Below are positions 57,042-64,000 of a DNA stretch of 64,000 nt, piece by piece. The position numbers and the translations under genes were made by a program. Position 1 is the first letter of the stretch. Each line of letters starts with the position of its first letter. The notes beneath the pieces were generated by a model, which ran no database searches, was not told the origin of the DNA, and worked only from the letters and a program-made list of their open reading frames with translations. The stretch is from positions 496,001-560,000 of the forward strand of contig LR134389.1 in the NCBI GenBank assembly GCA_900637675.1. The letters are read 5' to 3'. This DNA is from Streptococcus equi subsp. equi (GTDB taxonomy: Bacteria > Bacillota > Bacilli > Lactobacillales > Streptococcaceae).

Positions 57042-57094
57042 AATCTATATATTGTATCAAAAAGATTGCAAAGCACTATATATTGTGTTATTAT
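57042..57094 (+). promoter_or_regulatory. nrdFIE promoter with tandem NrdR boxes
   Basis: Two NrdR boxes share the core CTATATATTG at 57045-57054 and 57076-57085, exactly 31 bases apart, three helical turns. The second fills the spacer of a promoter (TTGCAA at 57066-57071, TATTAT at 57089-57094, 17 bases apart). NrdR with dATP and ATP should bind both boxes on one DNA face and repress the operon when deoxynucleotides are plentiful. Confidence 0.9.
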
Positions 57095-57105
57095 AACAAA
57101 CATAA

Positions 57106-57125
57106 GAATTAAGTATACTTAATTC
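57106..57125 (+). promoter_or_regulatory. 20-bp perfect palindrome downstream of the nrd promoter
   Basis: GAATTAAGTA/TACTTAATTC spans 57106-57125, starting about 12 bases past the -10 element. It could be an operator for another regulator or an RNA hairpin at the 5' end of the message. The following 220-base leader shows nothing else. Confidence 0.5.
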
Positions 57126-57347
57126 AGCCGGGGAAAAAAGCGGGCTTAGCCTTGCTTACAAAGCAGTTGCTGACTGGTTAGGGATCATCAGCAAGAAATT
57201 ATCATTAGCCTGTAGGATTGCCCTTTAGAGCAAGTCTTTTTGTGTTGTCTAAATGTGGCACTTAGCAGTCTTCCCTAGTCCTAAAGCTGTAGAAGGCTTG
57301 GCAGCTGAAGGATTGATATTGCGACTATCAAGCTTGAAGGAGAAAAC

Positions 57348-58361
57348 ATGACCCAATATTATTACGACCGATCACAGTCACCCATTGACTATGCCTTGTC
57401 TCAAACCAAAAAAAGTTTGCGCTCTGTCAATTGGAATCAGCTTAATGACGACAAGGACCTGGAGGTCTGGAACCGTGTGACGCAAAATTTTTGGCTGCCT
57501 GAGAAGGTTCCTGTTTCTAATGACCTTAATTCTTGGCGTTCTTTGGGGGAGGATTGGCAAAGGCTCATCACAAGAACCTATACCGGCTTGACCTTGCTAG
57601 ATACGGTTCAAGCAACAGTTGGAGATGTGGCACAAATTCAACATTCTTTGACCGATCATGAGCAGGTGATTTATACTAATTTTGCCTTTATGGTTGCTAT
57701 TCACGCTAGGTCCTATGGGACAATCTTTTCGACCCTGTGCAGCAGTCAGCAGATCGAGGAGGCCCACGATTGGGTGGTGTCAACAGAGAGCTTACAGGAG
57801 CGAGCGCGTGTGTTGATTCCGTATTATACTGGTGATGACCCTCTGAAGTCTAAGGTCGCAGCAGCTATGATGCCAGGATTTTTGCTATATGGTGGCTTTT
57901 ACCTGCCTTTTTACCTGTCAGCTAGAGGCAAAATGCCCAATACCTCAGATATTATTCGCTTAATCCTGAGAGATAAGGTCATTCACAATTATTACAGTGG
58001 CTACAAGTATCAACAAAAGGTGGCAGCCCTAAGTCCTGAAAAGCAGGCTGAGATGAAGGCCTTTGTGTTTGATCTGCTTTATCAGCTGATTGATTTGGAG
58101 AAGGCTTACCTGAGGGAATTGTATGACGGCTTTGATCTTGCTGACGATGCGATTCGCTTTAGCGTCTATAATGCTGGAAAATTTTTGCAAAATCTAGGGT
58201 ATGATTCTCCCTTTACTGAGGAGGAAACACGTATTTCCCCTGAGGTATTTGCTCAGCTATCAGCGCGAGCAGATGAGAACCATGACTTTTTCTCAGGAAA
58301 TGGCTCTTCTTACGTGATGGGAGTTACTGAGGAAACCATTGATGATGATTGGGAGTTTTAA
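57348..58361 (+). CDS. nrdF: Class Ib ribonucleotide reductase, small (radical) subunit
   Basis: 337 residues. NrdF carries the Mn or Fe tyrosyl-radical cofactor that starts ribonucleotide reduction. The protein starts MTQYYYDRSQSPIDYALSQ with VNWNQLNDDKDLEVW. The ferritin-like metal site includes Glu and His in FAFMVAIHARSYGTIFSTL. The C-terminal DDDWEF peptide docks to NrdE. GAAGGAGAAAA precedes the ATG. nrdI begins next to its stop. NrdR boxes lie upstream. Confidence 0.93.
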   Translation: MTQYYYDRSQSPIDYALSQTKKSLRSVNWNQLNDDKDLEVWNRVTQNFWLPEKVPVSNDLNSWRSLGEDWQRLITRTYTGLTLLDTVQATVGDVAQIQHSLTDHEQVIYTNFAFMVAIHARSYGTIFSTLCSSQQIEEAHDWVVSTESLQERARVLIPYYTGDDPLKSKVAAAMMPGFLLYGGFYLPFYLSARGKMPNTSDIIRLILRDKVIHNYYSGYKYQQKVAALSPEKQAEMKAFVFDLLYQLIDLEKAYLRELYDGFDLADDAIRFSVYNAGKFLQNLGYDSPFTEEETRISPEVFAQLSARADENHDFFSGNGSSYVMGVTEETIDDDWEF

Positions 58362-58362
58362 G

Positions 58363-58770
58363 ATGGCTGCAAGGGTAATGCTTGTTTATTTTTCATCGCG
58401 ATCTAACAACACTCACCGCTTTGTGCAAAAGCTAGATGTAAGAGCTCTAAGAATTCCAGTCACTGGTGAGCCTCTATTAGTTGATGAGGATTATATTTTG
58501 ATTGTCCCTACCTATGCTGCTGGTGGCTCAGACAGCAAGGGAGCTGTTCCCAAGCAGGTGATTCATTTTCTAAACAAGGCTAACAATCGAAGGCACTGTA
58601 AGGGGGTTATTTCCTCTGGCAATACTAACTTTGGTGATACCTTTGCCATTGCAGGACCAATCATTGCACAAAAATTGCAGGTGCCGCTTTTGCACCAATT
58701 TGAATTGCTGGGGACACAAAGAGATGTCATCAAGGTGCAGGCTATTTTAGCAGGTGATGAAGCCTTATAA
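58363..58770 (+). CDS. nrdI: NrdI flavodoxin-like activator of class Ib RNR
   Basis: 135 residues. NrdI uses FMN to supply the oxidant that assembles the dimanganese-tyrosyl cofactor in NrdF. The FMN phosphate loop is VYFSSRSNNTHRFV, and the GNTNFGDTF segment near residue 85 is diagnostic. A longer frame starts inside nrdF at 58339, but the ATG at 58363, after GGGAG, is better supported. nrdE follows 46 bases on. Confidence 0.92.
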   Translation: MAARVMLVYFSSRSNNTHRFVQKLDVRALRIPVTGEPLLVDEDYILIVPTYAAGGSDSKGAVPKQVIHFLNKANNRRHCKGVISSGNTNFGDTFAIAGPIIAQKLQVPLLHQFELLGTQRDVIKVQAILAGDEAL

Positions 58771-58816
58771 CTAATGATAGAAAAACGATCACACATTGTA
58801 ACGAAAGGAAAAAAGA

Positions 58817-60991
58817 ATGTCACAAAAAGAGTCCTACCTCTCATTAAATGCCCTTACACGCTTTAAACGAGCAGATGGTACCTATCACTTTGACAGTGAT
58901 AAGGAAGCTGTTCAGCGCTATTTAGAGGAGCATGTCTACCCACAAAGCCTATCCTTTGATAGTTTGGAGGAGAAATGGCGTTATTTGGTGGCGCATGATT
59001 ATTATGATCAAGAGATTTTAAAGGCTTATTCGGCTGAATGTATCACTGAAGCCTTTACCTACGCTTACCAGCAAAAGTTCTCATTTTTGAGCTTAATGGG
59101 AGCCATGAAATTTTACCAGTCCTATGCGCTTAAAACCCTAGATGGGTCACAATACCTAGAGCATTTTGAGGATCGTGCTGTTATGAATGCCTTGTTTTTG
59201 GCTAATGGTGATCCTGATTTGGTGCGGGATTTGATTGATCAGATACTTAGCGGGCGCTTTCAACCGGCGACCCCTACCTTTTTAAATGCAGGTAAAAAGC
59301 GTCGAGGCGAATATATTTCCTGTTATTTGCTGCGAATCGAAGACAACATGGAATCTATTTCGCGTGCGATTGGTACGAGCTTGCAGCTCTCAAAACGAGG
59401 CGGCGGCGTTGCTTTGTGTTTAACCAATCTAAGAGAGGTTGGCTCTCCCATAAAAGGCATTGAAAATCAAGCGACAGGCATTGTGCCAGTGATGAAGCTA
59501 CTGGAGGATTCCTTTTCCTATGCCAATCAGCTAGGGCAAAGACAGGGAGCAGGTGCGGTTTACCTCAATGTGCATCACCCAGAGATTCTGACCTTTTTAG
59601 ATACGAAGAGAGAAAATGCAGACGAAAAAATCCGTATCAAGTCACTGGCGTTAGGCGTTGTCATTCCTGATATTACCTTTCAGCTGGCGCGGGAAAATAA
59701 GGACATGGCGCTATTTTCTCCCTATGACATTAAGCGAGTTTATGGCAAGGACATGTCAGATATTGCCATTACCGAGGAGTATGACCGCCTAGTGGCCAAC
59801 CCAGCCATTAAAAAGACCTATATCAGTGCCCGTAAGCTCTTTCAGCTTATTGCAGAGCTTCATTTTGAATCTGGCTACCCTTATCTCTTGTTTGATGATA
59901 CGGTTAATAAGCGCAATCCACACCCACAAAAGGGGCGGATTGTCATGTCAAACCTTTGCTCTGAAATCGCTCAGGTCAGCACAGCAAGCACCTTTGAAGA
60001 GGATTTGACCTTTAAGCAAATCGGCGAGGACATTTGCTGTAACCTTGGCTCTATTAATATTGCTGAAGCCATGAAGCATGCGGTTGGCTTTGAGCAATTG
60101 ATTGCAACTAGTGTTAGGGCCTTGGACCATGTGTCAAGGGCCTCAGACGTCAGCTGCGCTCCTTCTGTTGAAAAGGGGAATGCTGCTAATCATGCTGTTG
60201 GTCTTGGCGCGATGAATTTACATGGCTTTTTGGCGACCAATCACATCTTTTATGATTCAGCTGAAGCAGTAGATTTTACTGATCTCTTTTTCCACACAAT
60301 GGCCTATTATGCCTTTAAGGCTTCTAGTCAATTAGCTAAGGAAAAGGGAGCATTTGCTGGCTTTGAGCAGTCAACCTATGCAGATGGCAGCTACTTTGCC
60401 CGCTATTTGACAAAAGAGGCTAAGCCTAAGACAGCTAAGGTTGCGGCCTTGCTTGAGCGCTACGGGCTTCGAGTGCCTAGTGTGGCTGATTGGCAGGAAT
60501 TAGTTGCGACGATTCAAGAGACAGGCCTTGCCAATGCTCACTTGATGGCAGTTGCACCAACCGGCTCGATCAGCTACTTGTCCTCATGTACGCCGAGCTT
60601 ACAGCCTGTTGTTGCACCAGTTGAGGTGCGAAAGGAGGGGCACTTAGGAAGGATTTATGTGCCTGCTTATCAGATAAGCGATGATAACTATGCTTATTAC
60701 GAGCGTGGTGCCTATGAGGTTGGGCCTGAGCCTATTATTAATATCGTAGCAGCGGCTCAAAAGCACGTTGATCAGGCAATTTCCTTAACCCTATTTATGA
60801 CAGACCAAGCAACAACACGTGATCTCAACCGTGCCTATATACACGCCTTTAAGTTAAAGTGTGCGTCCATTTATTATGTTCGCGTCAGACAGGACGTTCT
60901 GGAAGGAAGTGAGCAGTATGAGGAAGATACGATTGTAGCGCTTACCGATACCAATGCTTCAGGCGAGGCATGCCAATCCTGCATGCTTTAG
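58817..60991 (+). CDS. nrdE: Class Ib ribonucleotide reductase, large (catalytic) subunit
   Basis: 724 residues. NrdE reduces ribonucleoside diphosphates. It has FQPATPTFLNAGKKRRGEYISCYL with a redox Cys, SKRGGGVALCLTNLRE, SNLCSEI with the thiyl-radical Cys, the NLGSINIAEAM region, and ends in CQSCML, the C-terminal redox pair that thioredoxin-like NrdH would reduce. The N-terminal ATP cone of class Ia enzymes is absent, as expected. No nrdH lies in this operon; another copy is likely elsewhere. Confidence 0.95.
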   Translation: MSQKESYLSLNALTRFKRADGTYHFDSDKEAVQRYLEEHVYPQSLSFDSLEEKWRYLVAHDYYDQEILKAYSAECITEAFTYAYQQKFSFLSLMGAMKFYQSYALKTLDGSQYLEHFEDRAVMNALFLANGDPDLVRDLIDQILSGRFQPATPTFLNAGKKRRGEYISCYLLRIEDNMESISRAIGTSLQLSKRGGGVALCLTNLREVGSPIKGIENQATGIVPVMKLLEDSFSYANQLGQRQGAGAVYLNVHHPEILTFLDTKRENADEKIRIKSLALGVVIPDITFQLARENKDMALFSPYDIKRVYGKDMSDIAITEEYDRLVANPAIKKTYISARKLFQLIAELHFESGYPYLLFDDTVNKRNPHPQKGRIVMSNLCSEIAQVSTASTFEEDLTFKQIGEDICCNLGSINIAEAMKHAVGFEQLIATSVRALDHVSRASDVSCAPSVEKGNAANHAVGLGAMNLHGFLATNHIFYDSAEAVDFTDLFFHTMAYYAFKASSQLAKEKGAFAGFEQSTYADGSYFARYLTKEAKPKTAKVAALLERYGLRVPSVADWQELVATIQETGLANAHLMAVAPTGSISYLSSCTPSLQPVVAPVEVRKEGHLGRIYVPAYQISDDNYAYYERGAYEVGPEPIINIVAAAQKHVDQAISLTLFMTDQATTRDLNRAYIHAFKLKCASIYYVRVRQDVLEGSEQYEEDTIVALTDTNASGEACQSCML

Positions 60992-61406
60992 ATCTTTTTT
61001 AGCCTTAAAAATAGGCAGCACCAATCAGCCTTCATGCTCTGTCTAGCCAGTTTGTTAATAGGCTTATAGTATCGCTTGATCCAACAGGCTGATGGCAAGC
61101 TCTCTTGAGCTTAATGCAGCTCAGCCTGATTTGTGATCAATGCTTGCTGACAAGCCCCTTGTCAAATGAAGTGGGCTACCGGTGCTTGTTGTAAGGACAT
61201 TTGGCTTGGATAAGCCAATGCTTGCTGATTTGCTTAAGGAGAATCAAGAAAAAAGCTCCCTCTTCAATCGATAATTACTGGGGCTTGTCTCCGTGTTAAT
61301 CACTGGGATTTCTTGTAACTGTCAAAACAATCAGAAGATTCAAAATAACCTATAGTATTTCTAAAATATTCTGTTATAATCCCGACTTTATCACTTAAAA
61401 ACAAGT
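60992..61406. other. Gene-free gap after nrdE
   Basis: No gene, clear terminator or repeat recognised between nrdE and the insertion-sequence cluster. Confidence 0.45.
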
Positions 61407-61452
61407 AAAGACCAGCTAACCCCTTGTGTCCCAAGGGATTTTGCTGGTCTTT
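61407..61452. terminator. Hairpin at the 3' end of the transposase fragment
   Basis: AAAGACCAGC (61407-61416) and GCTGGTCTTT (61443-61452), with an inner CCCTTG/CAAGGG pairing. It serves as terminator for the minus-strand transposase fragment and may also lie at the element's end. Confidence 0.7.
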
Positions 61453-61456
61453 AAAT

Positions 61457-62125
61457 TTATTTTAGTGTTGTATATGGATTTTTAGCGTAATGTTTGAGCT
61501 CTTCAAACTTAACGATTCCCTTCGCCCATTCAATTCCTAGCAGTCTGTTTAACTCTTGCATATCAAGGCTTTCTTGAAGTCTGTAGTAGTTATCTTGTAA
61601 CGGTGTTACCTTGGCACTGTTTAAGGCAGTAATGATACGTTCAGGACTCATCTGCCAATCTATCTGATGTTGAAGGAGGCGTAGATGAACTAAAGCAATG
61701 AAACAGGTTAGAAAGTGAGCTTGAATGTGTTTTTCCGTCCAAACGTAAACAGGACGACTTTCCAGTTCTGTTTTCGTCACACGGAAACAATCTTCAATCT
61801 TGGCTAGCTCTTTATAGGCATTTAACATCTCCTCATCAGTCATTTCTATTTCACTCGTGACAAGCACATTAATCCCATCAAACTGAGCATCAAAATCAGC
61901 CTGTTCTTGATCAATCGTAATCAAAGGAGAGTAGGGTTTAACCTCGCCAGTTTCTTTATCCAAATATTGGAGCTCTAGGTATTTCTTGCCTCCCTTTTTA
62001 CTGGTTCTACGAAAAAGCTCCGCATTGGTTAACTGACTGGCATAGTCTAAAGCACCTTCACGACGAATGCGCTCCCGGTCGGCATATTTTTTAGACCAAG
62101 TGATGAGAACCTTCTCTTGAACCAT
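61457..62125 (-). pseudogene. IS1634-like transposase, C-terminal fragment
   Basis: About 220 residues of a DDE transposase C-terminus. The acidic KIEDCFRVTKTELESRPVYVW segment carries the last catalytic Glu and the K of the YREK-like signature, followed by HIQAHFLTCFIALVHLRLLQ, typical of the IS1634 group. The N-terminal half with the catalytic Asp residues is missing. The frame opens inside the end of the IS3-family element (first 10 codons), which interrupts it. It cannot transpose alone. Confidence 0.82.
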
Positions 62126-62156
62126 GTACTGACCCCCAAAAGTTGGACACGACATA

Positions 62157-62960
62157 TTAGTGAAAGGATTTAGTTCTGTATTGCACAGGGCTAAGTCCTT
62201 TTAGCTTTGCTTTAATGCGTTTGTTGTTGTAGTAAAAAATGTAATCTGTAATAGCTTGTTCAAGCTCATTAAGGGATTGATAAGTTGTCTCAAGGCCGTA
62301 AAACATCTCAGATTTGAGAATACCAAAGAAGGACTCCATCATCCCATTATCTGGACTATTTCCCTTGCGAGACATGGATGGACGAATGCCTTTAGTCTCC
62401 AAAAAGTGATGATAAGACTGATGTTGATATTGCCAGCCTTGATCGCTGTGGAGAATCGTTCCATTGTACGAATCCGCTGGAAAAGCCTTCTCAAGCATGG
62501 TTTGTACTTGCTTCAAGTCAGGCGATCGAGACAGGGTGAAATCAATAATCTCACTGTTATAGCCGTCAAGAACAGGCGATAGATAGAGTTTCCCCTCAGG
62601 TAAGGTAAATTCCGTCACATCGGTATAGCACTTCTCGTAGGGCTTAGAACCTTCAAACTGACGTTTAATCAGATTATCAGCCTTTTTGCCAACCTCACCT
62701 TTGTAAGAAGAATACTTGCGCTTACGACGGATACGAGCTTTTAAGCCCATGACAGTCATCAAACGTTGTACTTTTTTGTGATTGACGATAAAACCACGAT
62801 TTCTTAGTTCCAGATGAATGCGACGATAGCCATAATTGCCATGATGTTCATCATAGATGCCTTGAATGAGCTCCTTTAAGTCCATGTCCTTATCTTCTTG
62901 AGCTAGTTGCTTGACTTGATAATAATAGGTTGACCGCGATAAATCAAGGATTTCAAGCAA
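62157..62960 (-). CDS. IS3-family transposase OrfB (catalytic part)
   Basis: 267 residues from the first ATG. The integrase core has the DDE motif: Asp in YTDVTEF, Asp in LHSDQGWQY and Glu in MMESFFGILKSEM, with the HTH_21 segment GNYGYRRIHLELRNRG before it. It is probably made as an OrfAB fusion: a -1 slip at AAAAAAG (plus strand 63050-63056) joins orfA to this frame with no stop between, giving about 447 residues. Confidence 0.93.
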   Translation of the reverse strand: MLEILDLSRSTYYYQVKQLAQEDKDMDLKELIQGIYDEHHGNYGYRRIHLELRNRGFIVNHKKVQRLMTVMGLKARIRRKRKYSSYKGEVGKKADNLIKRQFEGSKPYEKCYTDVTEFTLPEGKLYLSPVLDGYNSEIIDFTLSRSPDLKQVQTMLEKAFPADSYNGTILHSDQGWQYQHQSYHHFLETKGIRPSMSRKGNSPDNGMMESFFGILKSEMFYGLETTYQSLNELEQAITDYIFYYNNKRIKAKLKGLSPVQYRTKSFH

Positions 62961-62983
62961 AGTTGCTAGAGAAAATTGACCGA

Positions 62984-63499
62984 TTAATTCTTGGATGATT
63001 TCTGTTGCTCTTTGAGCTTTGCTTCGTCCCTCAACCGGTATTCTCTCAGCTTTTTTAGCACAGCATTCTCCGCTCTAAGGTAGTCTAATTCTTTTTGGAG
63101 TCGCTCCAACTCTGTCATTTGTTCTAAAGTCTTCTTTGGTTGACGTCCCATCTTTGGTGGCCTCCCTCTTCTTTTCTCAAGAATAGTATAGCCGTTTTTC
63201 TTGTATTGCGCTATCCACCTTGAAAGCATACTAGAATTTGGTAAAGCATAGTCTAAGGACGTCTGTTTTTGAGATTGACCATCAATCAGAACTTTATCTA
63301 TTATCTCTTGCTTCAGTTCTGGAGAATAATAACTATTCTTACCTTTTTGGACAATGGCTAACCCATACCTGTCAATCAGGCGAATCATGTATTTGAGGTC
63401 AGATTCTGCAATACTAAACTTTTCTGATAAGCATTTAATGGACTTTCCAATGTGCCGTAGCTCATAGATTTGAACCTTGTCTTCATAACTCAATGTCAT
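62984..63499 (-). CDS. IS3-family transposase OrfA (DNA-binding part)
   Basis: 171 residues. Two helix-turn-helix units ([21 protein letters not shown] and [19 protein letters not shown]) are followed by a leucine-zipper region ([21 protein letters not shown]). This is the usual IS150-group OrfA, which binds the terminal repeats and regulates OrfAB. The frameshift heptamer lies at VLKK near residue 150. Confidence 0.92.
   Translation of the reverse strand: MTLSYEDKVQIYELRHIGKSIKCLSEKFSIAESDLKYMIRLIDRYGLAIVQKGKNSYYSPELKQEIIDKVLIDGQSQKQTSLDYALPNSSMLSRWIAQYKKNGYTILEKRRGRPPKMGRQPKKTLEQMTELERLQKELDYLRAENAVLKKLREYRLRDEAKLKEQQKSSKN
63050..63056 (-). promoter_or_regulatory. Programmed -1 frameshift site of the IS3-family element
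   Basis: The heptamer A-AAA-AAG stands in the orfA frame (CTA AAA AAG). Slipping back one base gives a frame open through to OrfB. This is the classic IS3-family signal. Confidence 0.88.
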
Positions 63500-63553
63500 A
63501 AAAATAGCCCCCCAATTGTTAGATTTTATGTCTAACTTTTGGGGGGCAGTTCA

Positions 63554-63931
63554 AATCAGGGGGGTGAGAAAAAAGACATTAGCTACATCGAGCAAGAGGG
63601 CGATCTGTCTGCCCTATTTCAATCAGAGACAGACTTAAGCATTAAAAAGAAACAGCAGCATCGAAAAGAAACTAGTCAGACGACCAAGAATCACCTATTT
63701 ATGACTCATATTGATAGTGACAACCTTGTTGCAAGGTATCAGCCACTCTTATTTAACCCAGAGCAGCGTCTGGCAGCAACAGATGACCAGTATGGTGTTT
63801 TGCTCGCTCAAAAAACTATCGGCATCACTTGGCAAATGCTGGCCATACTTCTTGTGGGAGCTGTACTGACTGGCTATTCTCTGACTAGAGGGCGATTATC
63901 AAGGCAAAAACACAAAAGACATCACGAGTAG
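63554..63931 (+). pseudogene. EssA-like type VII secretion membrane protein, 5' end lost to the IS
   Basis: The open frame starts inside the IS end; native sequence begins NQGGEKKDISYIEQEG. About 95 polar, Lys/Gln-rich residues are followed by one membrane segment (TWQMLAILLVGAVLTGYSL) and a short basic tail GRLSRQKHKRHHE. This plan, and the LFxxx...K/Q-rich stretch, resemble EssA of the Firmicutes type VII (ESX) secretion system. The match is to the plan more than to strong motifs. No signal peptide or start remains. Genes of that system would be expected just past the window. Confidence 0.45.
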
Positions 63932-64000
63932 AATCGTCTGTCAAGAGTATCTACTCACTGAAAATAGAGGGCTAGCTTAGGAGACTTCCTAATGCTGCAT

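Larger units (their letters stand above)
62125..63553 (-). mobile_element. Complete IS3-family insertion sequence (IS150/IS861-like), 1429 bp
   Basis: Terminal inverted repeats TGTACTGACCCCCAAAAG at 62125 and, inverted, TGAACTGCCCCCCAAAAG ending at 63553. They bound two overlapping frames, orfA and orfB, on the minus strand. Both frames are intact and a slippery A6G is present, so the element looks functional. No direct target repeat flanks it (ACCA left, AATC right), and the two flanks belong to unrelated genes, so DNA beside it has been deleted or recombined. Confidence 0.93.

Overview
The window reads as chromosome of a beta-haemolytic pyogenic streptococcus, almost certainly Streptococcus equi and probably subsp. 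equi. I base this on a complete streptolysin S cluster (sagA to sagI), adjacent collagen-like and thioester surface proteins, a SpyCEP-type interleukin-8 protease, a lactose operon that has lost its catabolic end, and IS-driven gene loss. The species call rests on family knowledge, not on a database search.

Layout. 1-2.9 kb: end of infB, rbfA, and a secreted esterase. 3-5.7 kb: copper-responsive copY-copA with a cop box but no copZ. 6.6-8.1 kb: a DUF3137-LemA pair. 8.5-12.1 kb: lacR and lacABC intact, then lacD frameshifted and joined to the tail of lacG by a deletion. 12.3-22.1 kb: ordinary genes (lipoprotein, TRIC/UPF0126 channel, HAD phosphatase, TetR regulator, DegV protein, proline-rich membrane protein, Na/Pi cotransporter, nagA, aldo-keto reductase). 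22.1-27.6 kb: an ABC ATPase fragment, a frameshifted ICMT-like gene, a glycine T-box, glyQ, glyS and a DUF896 gene. 27.9-36.5 kb: the sag operon. It has a near-consensus promoter, a 54-residue SagA precursor, a perfect 16-bp hairpin terminator between sagA and sagB, the SagBCD modification enzymes, the SagE CAAX-like protease, SagF, and the SagGHI exporter. 36.6-39.5 kb: two paralogous thioester-domain adhesins with LPXTN sorting motifs. The second carries a collagen domain and has been beheaded at a 115-bp palindrome made from the end of an IS3 element. 39.5-45 kb: lipoprotein, cutC, GNAT, ogt, an ArsC/Spx-like gene and a frameshifted exoA. 45-53.4 kb: a frameshifted cell-envelope protease, a membrane protein and a frameshifted SHIRT-domain LPXTG protein. 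53.7-61 kb: DUF1275 protein, metG and nrdFIE under tandem NrdR boxes. 61.4-64 kb: a transposase fragment, a complete IS3-family element with a clear slippery site, and a decapitated EssA-like type VII secretion gene.

How it fits together. Core housekeeping genes (infB, rbfA, glyQS, metG, nrd) alternate with host-interaction loci (sag, adhesins, protease). Decay is concentrated in sugar use and surface functions, as expected of a host-restricted pathogen. All five frameshifts I could locate are explained by loss of one base from an A or T run. That pattern is either real pseudogenisation at homopolymers or a sequencing artefact, and it is the main caveat on the pseudogene calls.

I did not find a convincing wholly new system. 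The most interesting items are the fold-back palindrome that removed the collagen-like adhesin's 5' end, a 14-codon ORF that stops inside the sagA-sagB terminator, a 20-bp perfect palindrome just downstream of the NrdR-controlled promoter, and a 15-nt T tract upstream of the intact thioester adhesin.
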